A DNA stretch of 15,678 nt from Clostridia bacterium (GTDB lineage: Bacteria > Bacillota_A > Clostridia > Christensenellales > CAG-138): assembly GCA_017553815.1 (NCBI GenBank), contig JAFZJT010000180.1, forward strand, positions 1 to 15,678. Direction: 5' to 3'. Shown here piece after piece: positions 5,256 through 12,505 of this stretch. The notes beneath the pieces were generated by a model. That model made no database searches. It saw only the letters and a program-made list of their open reading frames with translations, and was not told where the DNA came from. A program made the translations under genes and the position numbers. Each line of letters opens with the position of its first letter. Positions within the stretch are counted from its first letter, which is position 1.

Positions 5256-8200
5256 ATGGTTTTCGGACTGAAAAACAAAAACGGTTTTGAGCACAGCGAC
5301 GATTTTCAGATCGGCGAATACCTCAAAAACGGCATAATAGAGATAGTTTCGGCGGTGCACAGAAAGGACGGCGCGGTCGAGGTGCGCATATCCGCTTCGC
5401 GCATCCTAAGCGAGTTTGAGATCCGCTCGATAGACAGGGAGATAAGCGTCAGGCTGTATCCGGCAAGCGCCGAATGCATATTCGACTTCGGCTCCGCGCT
5501 TAGCATTGAAAAATTCGACGCCGAGACGCTGCGCGAGCTTTGGTGCGAATTCTCGCCCCAGCTTGAGCCGATACTGAGGCTCTGCCGCATAACGGGCGGG
5601 GGCGACAGCTTCGCCGTATCCGTATCGCCGCGCTATATGCTCGCGCTCTCAAACGGGCTAATAAACGATTTTCGCGCGCATATTTCCTCGGTGTATTCCT
5701 GGCAAACGGGCATATCCGTAGTTGCGGACGAGAAGCTTGCGGACGGGCTGGACAGCGAGGCCGCGCCCGTAGTTACCAAGGATTGGGGCGGCTTGAAGGG
5801 CCCCGCGACGGACAGAAGGCGCAGAGCGACGAGGGAAAAGCCCAAGCGGCTTGCGCCCTCCGACGTTATCTTCGGCAAGGAGATACTCAAGCCCGATATG
5901 GTGATGATGAGCGAGCTTACCGACCGCTCGGGCAAGATAACCGTCAAGGGCGAGATGCTCGGCATGGAGGTTTTCGTTTCCAAGCGCGGCACCACGGTGC
6001 TGACGCTGACGCTGACTGACAAAACGAACACCGCGTTTGTCAAGCTGTTTTTGGACGATATGTCCAAGGCGCGCACCGTGCCGCTGCTTGAAAAGGCGAA
6101 GAAGGAGCCCTGCCTTCTGATGGTGCGCGGGCGCTACAGCTTCGACAGCTACGCGCGCGATTACTGCATCTTTGCGGACGATATAAACCGTCTTCCGCTC
6201 GAGGTGCGCACCGATACCGCCGAGGTCAAGCGCGTTGAGCTGCATCTGCATACCCAGATGAGCGCGATGGACGCAACGACGAGCGTGAAGGACGTTATCG
6301 AGCGCGCCGCGAAATGGGGTCATAAGGCGATCGCAATCACCGACCACGGCGTTGTACATTCCTTCCCGGAGGCGAAGAAGGCGGCGAAGAAGAACGGCAT
6401 CAAGGTCATCTTCGGTTGCGAGGGTTATCTCGTGCCCGATTGTGAGCTTGTGCCGATAAATGAAAACGATACCTACTGCGCGCTCGGCTTCGTTCATTCG
6501 GGCGAGGGCGCGCACGCAAGGTTTTTCGAGCTTGCTGCGGTTAAATTCGATGCAAACGGCAACAAAGAGGTTTTCCGCACGGCGGTGAATCCGGGCGTCG
6601 ATCCGAGCGAGAGCATCCGCACCATTACGGGCTTTTCGGAAGAGGATATCGCAAAAGCTCCGGCGCTCATAGAAGCCGCGAGGATGCTCGGTGAATTCAT
6701 CGATAAGGACGGGGGCTGCGCCGGGATCTTCGTGCACGAGCCGTCGGTGCTTGCGCTCGTTCACGAGCTCTGCCGCGGTGAATGCGCCCTGCCGAAAGCC
6801 TGCGTTTCAAGCGGAATGCTTATGCAGTATCTAAGGCGCGACCTTAAGAGCGAGCAGCGGATGATCGAAGGCGTGAGCGGCGAGAGCGCCGCGCTTTGGA
6901 CGGCGAAGACCGCGCGCGACCTTCTTTCGCGGCAGAATGCGCTCGGCGTCGGCACGTTGCCCGTAATCGACTGCACCGAGGCGGACCTTGAGAAGAAAAG
7001 GAGCAACCATATCGTCATCCTTGCCGCAACGCAGGACGGCCTTAAAAACCTCTATAAGCTCGTTTCCTACTCCAATTTGGAGCATTTCTACCGCACGCCG
7101 CGCATCCCGAGAAGCCTATTAAACATCCATCGCGAGGGACTGATCCTCGGCTCCGCCTGCGAAGCGGGCGAGCTTTTCCGCGCGATGGTGGACGGCGTGA
7201 GCGAGGATGAGCTTCTAAAGATCGCCGAGTCCTACGACTATTTGGAGGTGCAGCCCATCGGCAACAACGCCTTCCTCGTTCGCGAAGGGTATGCAGAGGA
7301 TGACGAGGCGCTGCGCGAATTCAACAAGCGCATTATTAGGCTCGGAGAAAAGCTCGATAAGCCCGTTGTGGCGACCGGCGACGTGCATTTCATGGAGCCG
7401 GAGGACTCGGTTTTCAGGGCGATACTCATGAGCGCCGCAAACTTCAAGGACGCCAATATCCAGCCACCGCTGTATTTCAGAACGACAGAGGACATGCTCG
7501 AGGAATTCGCCTATCTCGGCGAGAAGAAGGCGTTTGAGATCGTGGTCGAAAACACGGGCAGGATCGCGGATATGTGCGCTGAGCTTCGCCCGTTCCTCGA
7601 CGATCAGCAGACCTATTCCCCCGAGCTTCCGAACGCGAAGGAGGATCTTCAGCGGATCGCGAACGAGACCGCGCACAGGCTCTACGGCGATATCCTGCCG
7701 GACGTGGTTCAAAAGCGCCTCGATAAGGAGAAAAACTCCATCGTTACCAACGGCTACTCCTCGCTCTACATGGTGGCGCAGCAGCTCGTTTCTAAGTCAC
7801 TTTCGGACGGCTACCTCGTCGGCTCGCGTGGCTCGGTCGGCTCGAGCTTCGTGGCGTACCTTCTAGGAATAACCGAGGTCAACGCGCTTCCGCCGCACTA
7901 CCGTTGCGAAAAATGCAGATACAGCGAATTTCCGGACGTGGGCGACAATTCGCGCTGCGGCATCGACCTTCCGCCCAAGAACTGCCCCGTCTGCGGCGAG
8001 CCGCTTCGCCGCGACGGCTATGAGATACCTTTTGAGACCTTCCTCGGCTTCAAGGGCGACAAGACTCCCGATATCGACCTCAACTTCTCGGGCGAATATC
8101 AGCCAGTGGCGCATAAATTCACCGAAACGATGTTCGGCGAGGGGCACGCCTTCCGCGCAGGTACGATCTCGGGTCTTCAGGAAAAGACGGCCTACGGCTA

Positions 8201-9488
8201 CGTTCTTCACTACTGCGAGGAGAACGGGCTGAACCTCTCCGAAGCCGAAAAAACTCGCCTTGCATCGGGCTGCGTCGGAACGCGCAAAACCACGGGTCAG
8301 CACCCCGGCGGCATAGTCATCGTTCCCAAGGAGCTTGAGATATTCGATTTCTGCCCCGTTCAGCGCCCCGCCGAGAAGGTGGACGCGGAGAGCATAACCA
8401 CGCATTTCGACTTCCACGCGCTCGACGACAAGCTCGTTAAGCTCGATATCCTCGGCCACGACGATCCGACCGCGCTTCGCATGCTCTTCGACATAACGGG
8501 CATCGACCCCAAGACCGTTCCGCTCGACGACCCCGAAACGATGGCGATATTCAAAACGGACGAGCCGCTCGGCGTTTCCCTCAAGGCGCTCGATTGCGAT
8601 ATCGGAAGCCTCGGCATTTCGGAATTCGGCACGGGCTTCGTTCGCGGGATGCTCAAGCAAACGCGCCCCACCACGATGGAGGAGCTCGTTCGCATCGCGG
8701 GGCTTTCGCACGGCACCGACGTTTGGCTCGGCAACGCGCAGGAGCTTGTTGAAAACGGCACGGCGAACCTTATGCAGGTCATCTGCACCCGCGACGATAT
8801 CATGAACTATCTCATTGCGCACGGCGGCGATCCCTCGCTTTCCTTCAAAACTATGGAGAACGTTCGTAAGGGCAAGGGGCTTACATCCGATATGGAGGAT
8901 GAGATGCATAAAAACAATATCCCCCAGTGGTACATCGACTCCTGCAAGAAGATCAAGTATATGTTTCCGCGTGCGCATGCGGCGGCCTACGTTATGATGA
9001 GCTTCCGCGTGGCGTACTTCAAGGTGCATCATCCGCTTGCGTATTATGCGGTGTATTTCACGGTGCGCGCCGATACCTTCGATATCGAAAAGAGCCTCGG
9101 CGGCGCTGAGAGGGTGCTCAAAAACCTCAACGAGCTCAAAGCGCTCGACAGCCTCGACGTTAAGCAGAAGGAGCAGGTCATCATCCTCGAACTTGTGTAC
9201 GAGATGAACCTTCGCGGCATCGAGCTTCTGCCCATCGACCTTTATAAATCGAAGGCCACGAAGTTCACCATCGAGGACGGCAAGCTTCGCCCGCCTTTCA
9301 ACGCGATAGCGGGTCTTGGAGATACCGCGGCGCACCAGCTCGAGGAGGGCGGCAAGGCGGGCAAATACATTTCACGCGAGGAGCTGGTTAAGCGCACGAA
9401 GCTCAACAACACCCTGCTCGAAAAGCTCGATGCGCTCGGCTGTCTCGGCGAGTTGCCCAAGAGCGACCAGGTTTCGCTGCTTGACTAA
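5256..9488 (+). CDS. polC: DNA polymerase III PolC alpha subunit with degenerate exonuclease domain
   Basis: Replicative polymerase of Bacillota, 1410 residues (B. subtilis about 1437). Domains in order: N-terminal region (1-200), OB fold (about 205-320), first PHP segment (326-400), exonuclease insertion (about 401-575), second PHP segment (to about 720), polymerase, and a C-terminal HhH region ending in the clamp-binding tail QVSLLD. Catalytic aspartates D939, D941 (PDIDLNFSGE) and D1064 (KLDILGHDDP) are present, as is the Cys4 zinc site C884, C887, C910, C913. The exonuclease segment is clearly abnormal. Where family members read FDVETTGLS this one reads LGFVHSGEG (410-418). The later catalytic Asp is V498, and the HxxxxD motif near 540 is absent. 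PHP ligand positions H330, H332, D339, H364, E389, H610, C635, D709 and H711 all keep metal-capable residues. AAGAGG lies 5 bases before the ATG. The frame is intact throughout, so the change is not a sequencing frameshift. Confidence 0.97.
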   Translation: MVFGLKNKNGFEHSDDFQIGEYLKNGIIEIVSAVHRKDGAVEVRISASRILSEFEIRSIDREISVRLYPASAECIFDFGSALSIEKFDAETLRELWCEFSPQLEPILRLCRITGGGDSFAVSVSPRYMLALSNGLINDFRAHISSVYSWQTGISVVADEKLADGLDSEAAPVVTKDWGGLKGPATDRRRRATREKPKRLAPSDVIFGKEILKPDMVMMSELTDRSGKITVKGEMLGMEVFVSKRGTTVLTLTLTDKTNTAFVKLFLDDMSKARTVPLLEKAKKEPCLLMVRGRYSFDSYARDYCIFADDINRLPLEVRTDTAEVKRVELHLHTQMSAMDATTSVKDVIERAAKWGHKAIAITDHGVVHSFPEAKKAAKKNGIKVIFGCEGYLVPDCELVPINENDTYCALGFVHSGEGAHARFFELAAVKFDANGNKEVFRTAVNPGVDPSESIRTITGFSEEDIAKAPALIEAARMLGEFIDKDGGCAGIFVHEPSVLALVHELCRGECALPKACVSSGMLMQYLRRDLKSEQRMIEGVSGESAALWTAKTARDLLSRQNALGVGTLPVIDCTEADLEKKRSNHIVILAATQDGLKNLYKLVSYSNLEHFYRTPRIPRSLLNIHREGLILGSACEAGELFRAMVDGVSEDELLKIAESYDYLEVQPIGNNAFLVREGYAEDDEALREFNKRIIRLGEKLDKPVVATGDVHFMEPEDSVFRAILMSAANFKDANIQPPLYFRTTEDMLEEFAYLGEKKAFEIVVENTGRIADMCAELRPFLDDQQTYSPELPNAKEDLQRIANETAHRLYGDILPDVVQKRLDKEKNSIVTNGYSSLYMVAQQLVSKSLSDGYLVGSRGSVGSSFVAYLLGITEVNALPPHYRCEKCRYSEFPDVGDNSRCGIDLPPKNCPVCGEPLRRDGYEIPFETFLGFKGDKTPDIDLNFSGEYQPVAHKFTETMFGEGHAFRAGTISGLQEKTAYGYVLHYCEENGLNLSEAEKTRLASGCVGTRKTTGQHPGGIVIVPKELEIFDFCPVQRPAEKVDAESITTHFDFHALDDKLVKLDILGHDDPTALRMLFDITGIDPKTVPLDDPETMAIFKTDEPLGVSLKALDCDIGSLGISEFGTGFVRGMLKQTRPTTMEELVRIAGLSHGTDVWLGNAQELVENGTANLMQVICTRDDIMNYLIAHGGDPSLSFKTMENVRKGKGLTSDMEDEMHKNNIPQWYIDSCKKIKYMFPRAHAAAYVMMSFRVAYFKVHHPLAYYAVYFTVRADTFDIEKSLGGAERVLKNLNELKALDSLDVKQKEQVIILELVYEMNLRGIELLPIDLYKSKATKFTIEDGKLRPPFNAIAGLGDTAAHQLEEGGKAGKYISREELVKRTKLNNTLLEKLDALGCLGELPKSDQVSLLD

Positions 9489-9520
9489 CAAAAAAACCCG
9501 CATGAACCGCTGTCAAATGC

Positions 9521-9549
9521 TTGACAATGCGCGAAATTTACTATAATAT
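9521..9549 (+). promoter_or_regulatory. Promoter for yajC
   Basis: A consensus TTGACA (9521-9526) is followed by TATAAT at 9542-9547 with a short 15-base spacer; TAATAT at 9544-9549 gives 17 bases. It lies 33 bases after the polC stop and gives yajC a leader of about 80 nt, so yajC need not depend on polC transcription. Confidence 0.65.
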
Positions 9550-9577
9550 TAAAGGGTTGACAGCGAACAGGTGCGCT

Positions 9578-9596
9578 GAGCCGCTACCGGCGGCTC
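9578..9596 (+). promoter_or_regulatory. Leader hairpin before yajC
   Basis: A perfect 7-bp stem (GAGCCGC, 9578-9584, with 9590-9596) closes a 5-nt loop in the yajC leader, 39 bases before the start codon. No T-run follows. Its function is unknown. Confidence 0.45.
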
Positions 9597-9635
9597 GAGC
9601 TCCGCTCTCGCAATCCAATGAAAGGTAATAGAATT

Positions 9636-10007
9636 ATGCATCCCAATTTTATTCTTCCCATGTCGGAAAACACCGGCAACGCCATCTCCGGTTTCTTCGG
9701 CCAGTGGGGCTTCATGCTCCTCATGCTTGCCGCGCTCGTTGCCATGCTTATCTTCTCCACCACGAGCAACAAGAAGCGCCAGAAGCAGTATAAGGATATG
9801 ATCGACGCGATCAAGCCCGGCACCCGCGTGCGCACCATCGGCGGCATCTACGGCACCGTTACCAGCGTTAAGGACGACGTGGTCTTCGTTTCCGTCGGCC
9901 CCGACAAGGTCCGCCTTGTTTTCACCCGCCAGGCGATCGCCAGCATCGAGGACGGCCCCATCGAAGCCACCATCGACGGCGATATCGTGGATAATTCCAA
10001 GAAATAA
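9636..10007 (+). CDS. yajC: YajC, accessory subunit of the Sec translocase
   Basis: A 123-residue membrane protein that associates with SecDF and the SecYEG translocon. It has a short periplasm- or outside-facing N-terminus, one transmembrane helix (about residues 24-41, WGFMLLMLAALVAMLIF), the basic turn NKKRQKQYKDM (45-55), and the conserved cytoplasmic core with KPGTRVRTIGGIYGTVTSV (60-78), the hallmark of YajC. The start at 9636 is chosen because GAAAGG lies about 11 bases upstream. The in-frame ATG at 9618 has no binding site and would add six unconserved residues. It has its own promoter and ends in a strong terminator, so it is probably monocistronic; secD/secF are not next to it here. 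Confidence 0.93.
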   Translation: MHPNFILPMSENTGNAISGFFGQWGFMLLMLAALVAMLIFSTTSNKKRQKQYKDMIDAIKPGTRVRTIGGIYGTVTSVKDDVVFVSVGPDKVRLVFTRQAIASIEDGPIEATIDGDIVDNSKK

Positions 10008-10041
10008 GCTTTTATCCAACCGAAACAAATAAAACGTAATG

Positions 10042-10072
10042 AAAAGAGCGAGGCGGTTTGCTTCGCTCTTTT
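10042..10072. terminator. Bidirectional terminator between yajC and the XRE regulator
   Basis: A 13-bp stem with one G-T pair (10042-10054 with 10060-10072) and a 5-nt loop (GGTTT). The arms begin AAAA and end TTTT, so either strand gives a U-rich tail. It lies between the convergent yajC and XRE genes, 35 and 34 bases from their stops. Confidence 0.85.
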
Positions 10073-10105
10073 GCTGTTTCGTTTCAATTCGCTTGTAAAA
10101 AGGGC

Positions 10106-10843
10106 TCAGTTTACATCGAATATTTCCCCAGCGACGTTCATCCATTGAAAACCGTAAGCGCCATTAATGAATAACTGCTTTGCGATAAGCGCGCTCTTTT
10201 CCGAATCCACCGATTTAACGGTGAACACCACGCTTTGAAACGCTTTGTAAATATCCGCGCTTATTCTAACGCGATACGTGCCGCCTTCGTATTCCGCGGG
10301 CGCGGAAACGGAGCCGTCATAAGCCGAGTGAAAATGAGCGGTGCAGGTTACGCCCTCTTCGCCGGTATAGGCGTAGTTGGAAACGAAGCGTATCTCGATT
10401 TCGGGATACTTGCCGTTTTCGCTCGATACCAGATTCATGGTAACGCCGCTGACGGTGAGTTCATCGGGCAGCTTGGTTTCTTGGGAGGGCACGTTGGGAA
10501 GCAGATACCTTCCCGCAAGGAAGCAGAGCGCACCTATAACAAGTGCGGCGGCCGCCGTGACTATGCGGCGGATAAGGCCGCTTTTTTTATCCGGAGCGGG
10601 GGCGGCCTGCGTTATCTGCGGCGCACCCTGCGCGGGAGATTCGGATTTTTTGCGCCCGGTCAGCTCGTCAAGGCTGATAGCGAGGATATCCGCAAGCTTG
10701 ATAAGCTTATCGGATTCGGGCATGCATTCGCCGTTTTCCCATTTACTGATGGATTGACGGCTGACGTCCAGCCTCTCGGACAGGTCGTCTTGTGTCATGC
10801 CGAGCTGTTTGCGGCGCGCGATAAGGGTCTCATTGAATTTCAT
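10106..10843 (-). CDS. Membrane-anchored XRE-family transcriptional regulator
   Basis: A 245-residue protein with an N-terminal XRE/Cro helix-turn-helix (about 5-60). MTQDDLSERLDVSRQSISKWENG (16-38) is the canonical HTH core. A Pro/Ala/Gln-rich linker (65-88) leads to one transmembrane helix (about 93-115, flanked by IRR). A C-terminal domain of about 125 residues should lie outside the cell. That domain looks beta-rich and has no motif I recognise. The architecture suggests a one-component sensor that binds DNA inside and reads a signal outside, but no ligand can be named. An AGGTGG precedes the ATG. A palindrome at 10865-10882 at the transcription start suggests autoregulation. It has its own promoter and converges on yajC. 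Confidence 0.88.
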   Translation of the reverse strand: MKFNETLIARRKQLGMTQDDLSERLDVSRQSISKWENGECMPESDKLIKLADILAISLDELTGRKKSESPAQGAPQITQAAPAPDKKSGLIRRIVTAAAALVIGALCFLAGRYLLPNVPSQETKLPDELTVSGVTMNLVSSENGKYPEIEIRFVSNYAYTGEEGVTCTAHFHSAYDGSVSAPAEYEGGTYRVRISADIYKAFQSVVFTVKSVDSEKSALIAKQLFINGAYGFQWMNVAGEIFDVN

Positions 10844-10864
10844 TTTTCCACCTCAAAGTCTATT

Positions 10865-10882
10865 TCGGAAACTCGGTTCCGA
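10865..10882. promoter_or_regulatory. Candidate operator palindrome of the XRE regulator
   Basis: A perfect inverted repeat, TCGGAA and TTCCGA (10865-10870 and 10877-10882), with a 6-bp spacer. It covers about +1 to +18 of the predicted XRE transcript. XRE proteins commonly repress their own promoter through such sites; the assignment is an inference from position. Confidence 0.45.
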
Positions 10883-10889
10883 TGGCGGG

Positions 10890-10918
10890 ATGATACCGCA
10901 TTTTGGGGTTGCATTCAA
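10890..10918 (-). promoter_or_regulatory. Promoter for the XRE regulator
   Basis: On the minus strand, TTGAAT (complement of 10913-10918) and TATCAT (complement of 10890-10895) are 17 bases apart. Expected start is near 10883, giving a leader of about 40 nt. Confidence 0.65.
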
Positions 10919-10924
10919 TCGATT

Positions 10925-10947
10925 GCACTTTCCAATTGCGCACTTTC
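10925..10947. repeat. Direct repeat upstream of the XRE promoter
   Basis: The octamer GCACTTTC occurs at 10925-10932 and 10940-10947, 15 bases start to start, just upstream of the -35 box on the minus strand. It could be a binding site for an activator or for the XRE protein itself. Confidence 0.4.
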
Positions 10948-11017
10948 AGGTTGCGAAAACCGAATTTAGGCAAATTTTGCCCCAAAACTTGTAATTGTTA
11001 AATGGGGGAAAGAAATC

Positions 11018-11593
11018 TCACGCCTTGTTTGCGTTGAGGTATTCTTCCCTCGTCATAACGTTCACGATCGCCCGCTCAAGGGTGCCCATGCGCGTTTCAT
11101 GCATGGTTTCGCCAACCTTACGGAAGCCGATCTTTTCCTGCACGCGGGCGGACTGCGCGTTGTGCGGGAAATAACCGCAGAAGACCGCATCCGCATCAAG
11201 CTCGGTAAAGAGCCATTCGAGTGCGCACCTCACCGCCTCGGGCATCAGCCCCATGCCCCAGTAGGGCTTGGCGAGAACGAAGCCCAGCTCGCGGCAGCGC
11301 AGCTCGGCATACTCGGGGAATTCGGCTTCCTTATACTTTTCAATGCCGAGCGAGCCTATGACCTTGCCGTTTTCGGCGTATTCGATCGCGAAGGTCTTTT
11401 TGCCCGCGATGAACATATCGAGTATTTCCTTTGATTTTTCGATGCTCTCATGCGGTGTCCAGCCAGCCATCTGACCAACGCCGTCCACGCTCGCGTACTC
11501 GAAAAAGTCCTCAAGGTCGCTCTCGCGCCATGGGCGCAGGATCAGGCGCTCGGTTTTGAGTTCAACGCCTGTTATGTCTATCGGAATGATCAT
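11018..11593 (-). CDS. GNAT N-acetyltransferase, RimJ/RimL type
   Basis: A 191-residue cytoplasmic acetyl-CoA-dependent acetyltransferase. It opens with the family signature TERLILRPWRESDLEDFF (14-31). Motif A, with the pyrophosphate-binding loop, is ELGFVLAKPYWGMGLMPEA (102-120), and the acceptor-side segment NAQSARVQEKIGFRKVG (145-161) follows. Relatives acetylate protein N-termini (RimJ/RimL) or small amines and antibiotics; the substrate cannot be told from sequence. GGGAGGAGC precedes the ATG by 5 bases. The promoter at 11626-11654 overlaps the terminator of the upstream gene. No obvious T-rich terminator is seen after its stop, only weak palindromes around 10969-10981. Confidence 0.88.
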   Translation of the reverse strand: MIIPIDITGVELKTERLILRPWRESDLEDFFEYASVDGVGQMAGWTPHESIEKSKEILDMFIAGKKTFAIEYAENGKVIGSLGIEKYKEAEFPEYAELRCRELGFVLAKPYWGMGLMPEAVRCALEWLFTELDADAVFCGYFPHNAQSARVQEKIGFRKVGETMHETRMGTLERAIVNVMTREEYLNANKA

Positions 11594-11612
11594 TTTTAGC
11601 TCCTCCCAAAGT

Positions 11613-11645
11613 AAAAATTTCGCCTATTATAGCACATAGGCGAAA
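11613..11645 (-). terminator. Intrinsic terminator of the second GNAT gene, overlapping a promoter
   Basis: On the minus strand a perfect 10-bp stem (11636-11645 with 11618-11627) with an 8-nt loop is followed by a run of five T (11613-11617). It lies 28 bases after the stop of the 11674-12453 gene. The loop and one stem arm contain the TATAAT of the next gene's promoter. Confidence 0.8.
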
Positions 11646-11654
11646 CAAAGTCAA
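11626..11654 (-). promoter_or_regulatory. Promoter for the RimJ/RimL-type acetyltransferase
   Basis: On the minus strand TTGACT (complement of 11649-11654) and TATAAT (complement of 11626-11631) are 17 bases apart with TGC directly before the -10. The -10 box lies inside the terminator hairpin of the preceding gene. The predicted start is near 11619, about 26 bases before the ATG. Confidence 0.8.
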
Positions 11655-11673
11655 CACATGATATATGTTTTTT

Positions 11674-12453
11674 CTATCGCTCCTTAGGCGTGGAGCCGAT
11701 CTCCACCCAAGCAGGGCGAAAGCCGCAGTTCAGCGCGATATTCCACGAACGGTAGTTTGAAACGCTCGTGCCGTAGAAGGGGATGAAGCCTTCGTCAAGC
11801 AGCTCGTTTTTGAGCATATTCACAAGCAGAGTGCCGAGCCCCTTCGAGCGGAAACGCTCATCCACGTCCACGCCTATCTGCATCCAACCCTTCGCATCCT
11901 CGGAAGAGCCCGCCGCCGCGATAAGCTCATCACCAATATACGCGCAAAGAAGCCGCCTGTCGGGTCGCTCGGGCGTGAATTCGGCGAGAATGGCGTTCTT
12001 CAAAAGCGGGTGTCCGTAGAAGGGGAGTATCCCATCCTCGGAAAAGCTTTCGAGCCGCAGAGCGGGCAAAGCGGTGCGCACACGCTCGAGCAGGGCTTCG
12101 TTCGATATGCGCTCGCGCGAAAGAAACATATGGAAGCTGTCCGTCAGCGTATGTCCGAATCTGTTCAGCTCCGCTTCGAGCGGATGAAGATTGTTCATCT
12201 CAAACAGCCAATAGCCCGCTTTTTCGCGCATGAACTCCGAAAGAAACGGATGCAGGCACTCGTCCGCTGTGATGACAGCGTTCCCACCCAGCGTACACAT
12301 ATGAAAAAAGTATTTCTTCTTTGAATATCTCCGCCTGCCCCGCTTGAGCGCGGGAACCGTCAGCACGTTATCCTTCTCCGGGCGAAGAAAATCCTCCGGC
12401 GAGCAGTTGTATTCAAGCGAGAGAAGCCTTGTAAGCTGTTTTAGGTATTCCAT
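11674..12453 (-). CDS. GNAT family N-acetyltransferase with extended N-terminal region
   Basis: A 259-residue protein whose C-terminal third is a GNAT fold. Motif A is IGVDVDERFRSKGLGTLLV (193-211), with the acetyl-CoA loop R202-S-K-G-L-G207, and motif B-like sequence is GTSVSNYRSWNIALNCGFRPAW (228-249). The N-terminal 160 residues are not a typical single-domain GNAT. They may form a second, degenerate GNAT-like half, as in two-domain acetyltransferases, and include a basic patch (RGRRRYSKKK, 38-47). The substrate is unknown. AGGAGG lies 9 bases before the ATG. It starts 52 bases after the flavoprotein gene with no strong promoter between, so the two are probably cotranscribed and end at the terminator 11613-11645. 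Confidence 0.85.
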   Translation of the reverse strand: MEYLKQLTRLLSLEYNCSPEDFLRPEKDNVLTVPALKRGRRRYSKKKYFFHMCTLGGNAVITADECLHPFLSEFMREKAGYWLFEMNNLHPLEAELNRFGHTLTDSFHMFLSRERISNEALLERVRTALPALRLESFSEDGILPFYGHPLLKNAILAEFTPERPDRRLLCAYIGDELIAAAGSSEDAKGWMQIGVDVDERFRSKGLGTLLVNMLKNELLDEGFIPFYGTSVSNYRSWNIALNCGFRPAWVEIGSTPKER

Positions 12454-12505
12454 TTTGATATTCCTCCTTATGCCTTGAACGGCATTTTACAGTTTTTAAA
12501 GCGTG

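Noticed and set aside
5658..6764. A 368-codon minus-strand open frame inside polC
   Set aside because: It is antisense to the OB, PHP and exonuclease regions, its His/Arg/Ala-rich composition is typical of a shadow frame, and no ribosome binding site supports it.
7863..9335. A 490-codon open frame on the minus strand inside polC
   Set aside because: It is antisense to the most conserved part of PolC, has no family signature, and is explained by the strong third-position G/C bias of the real gene.
9618..9635. Earlier ATG for yajC
   Set aside because: There is no binding site upstream of it, while GAAAGG fits the ATG at 9636.
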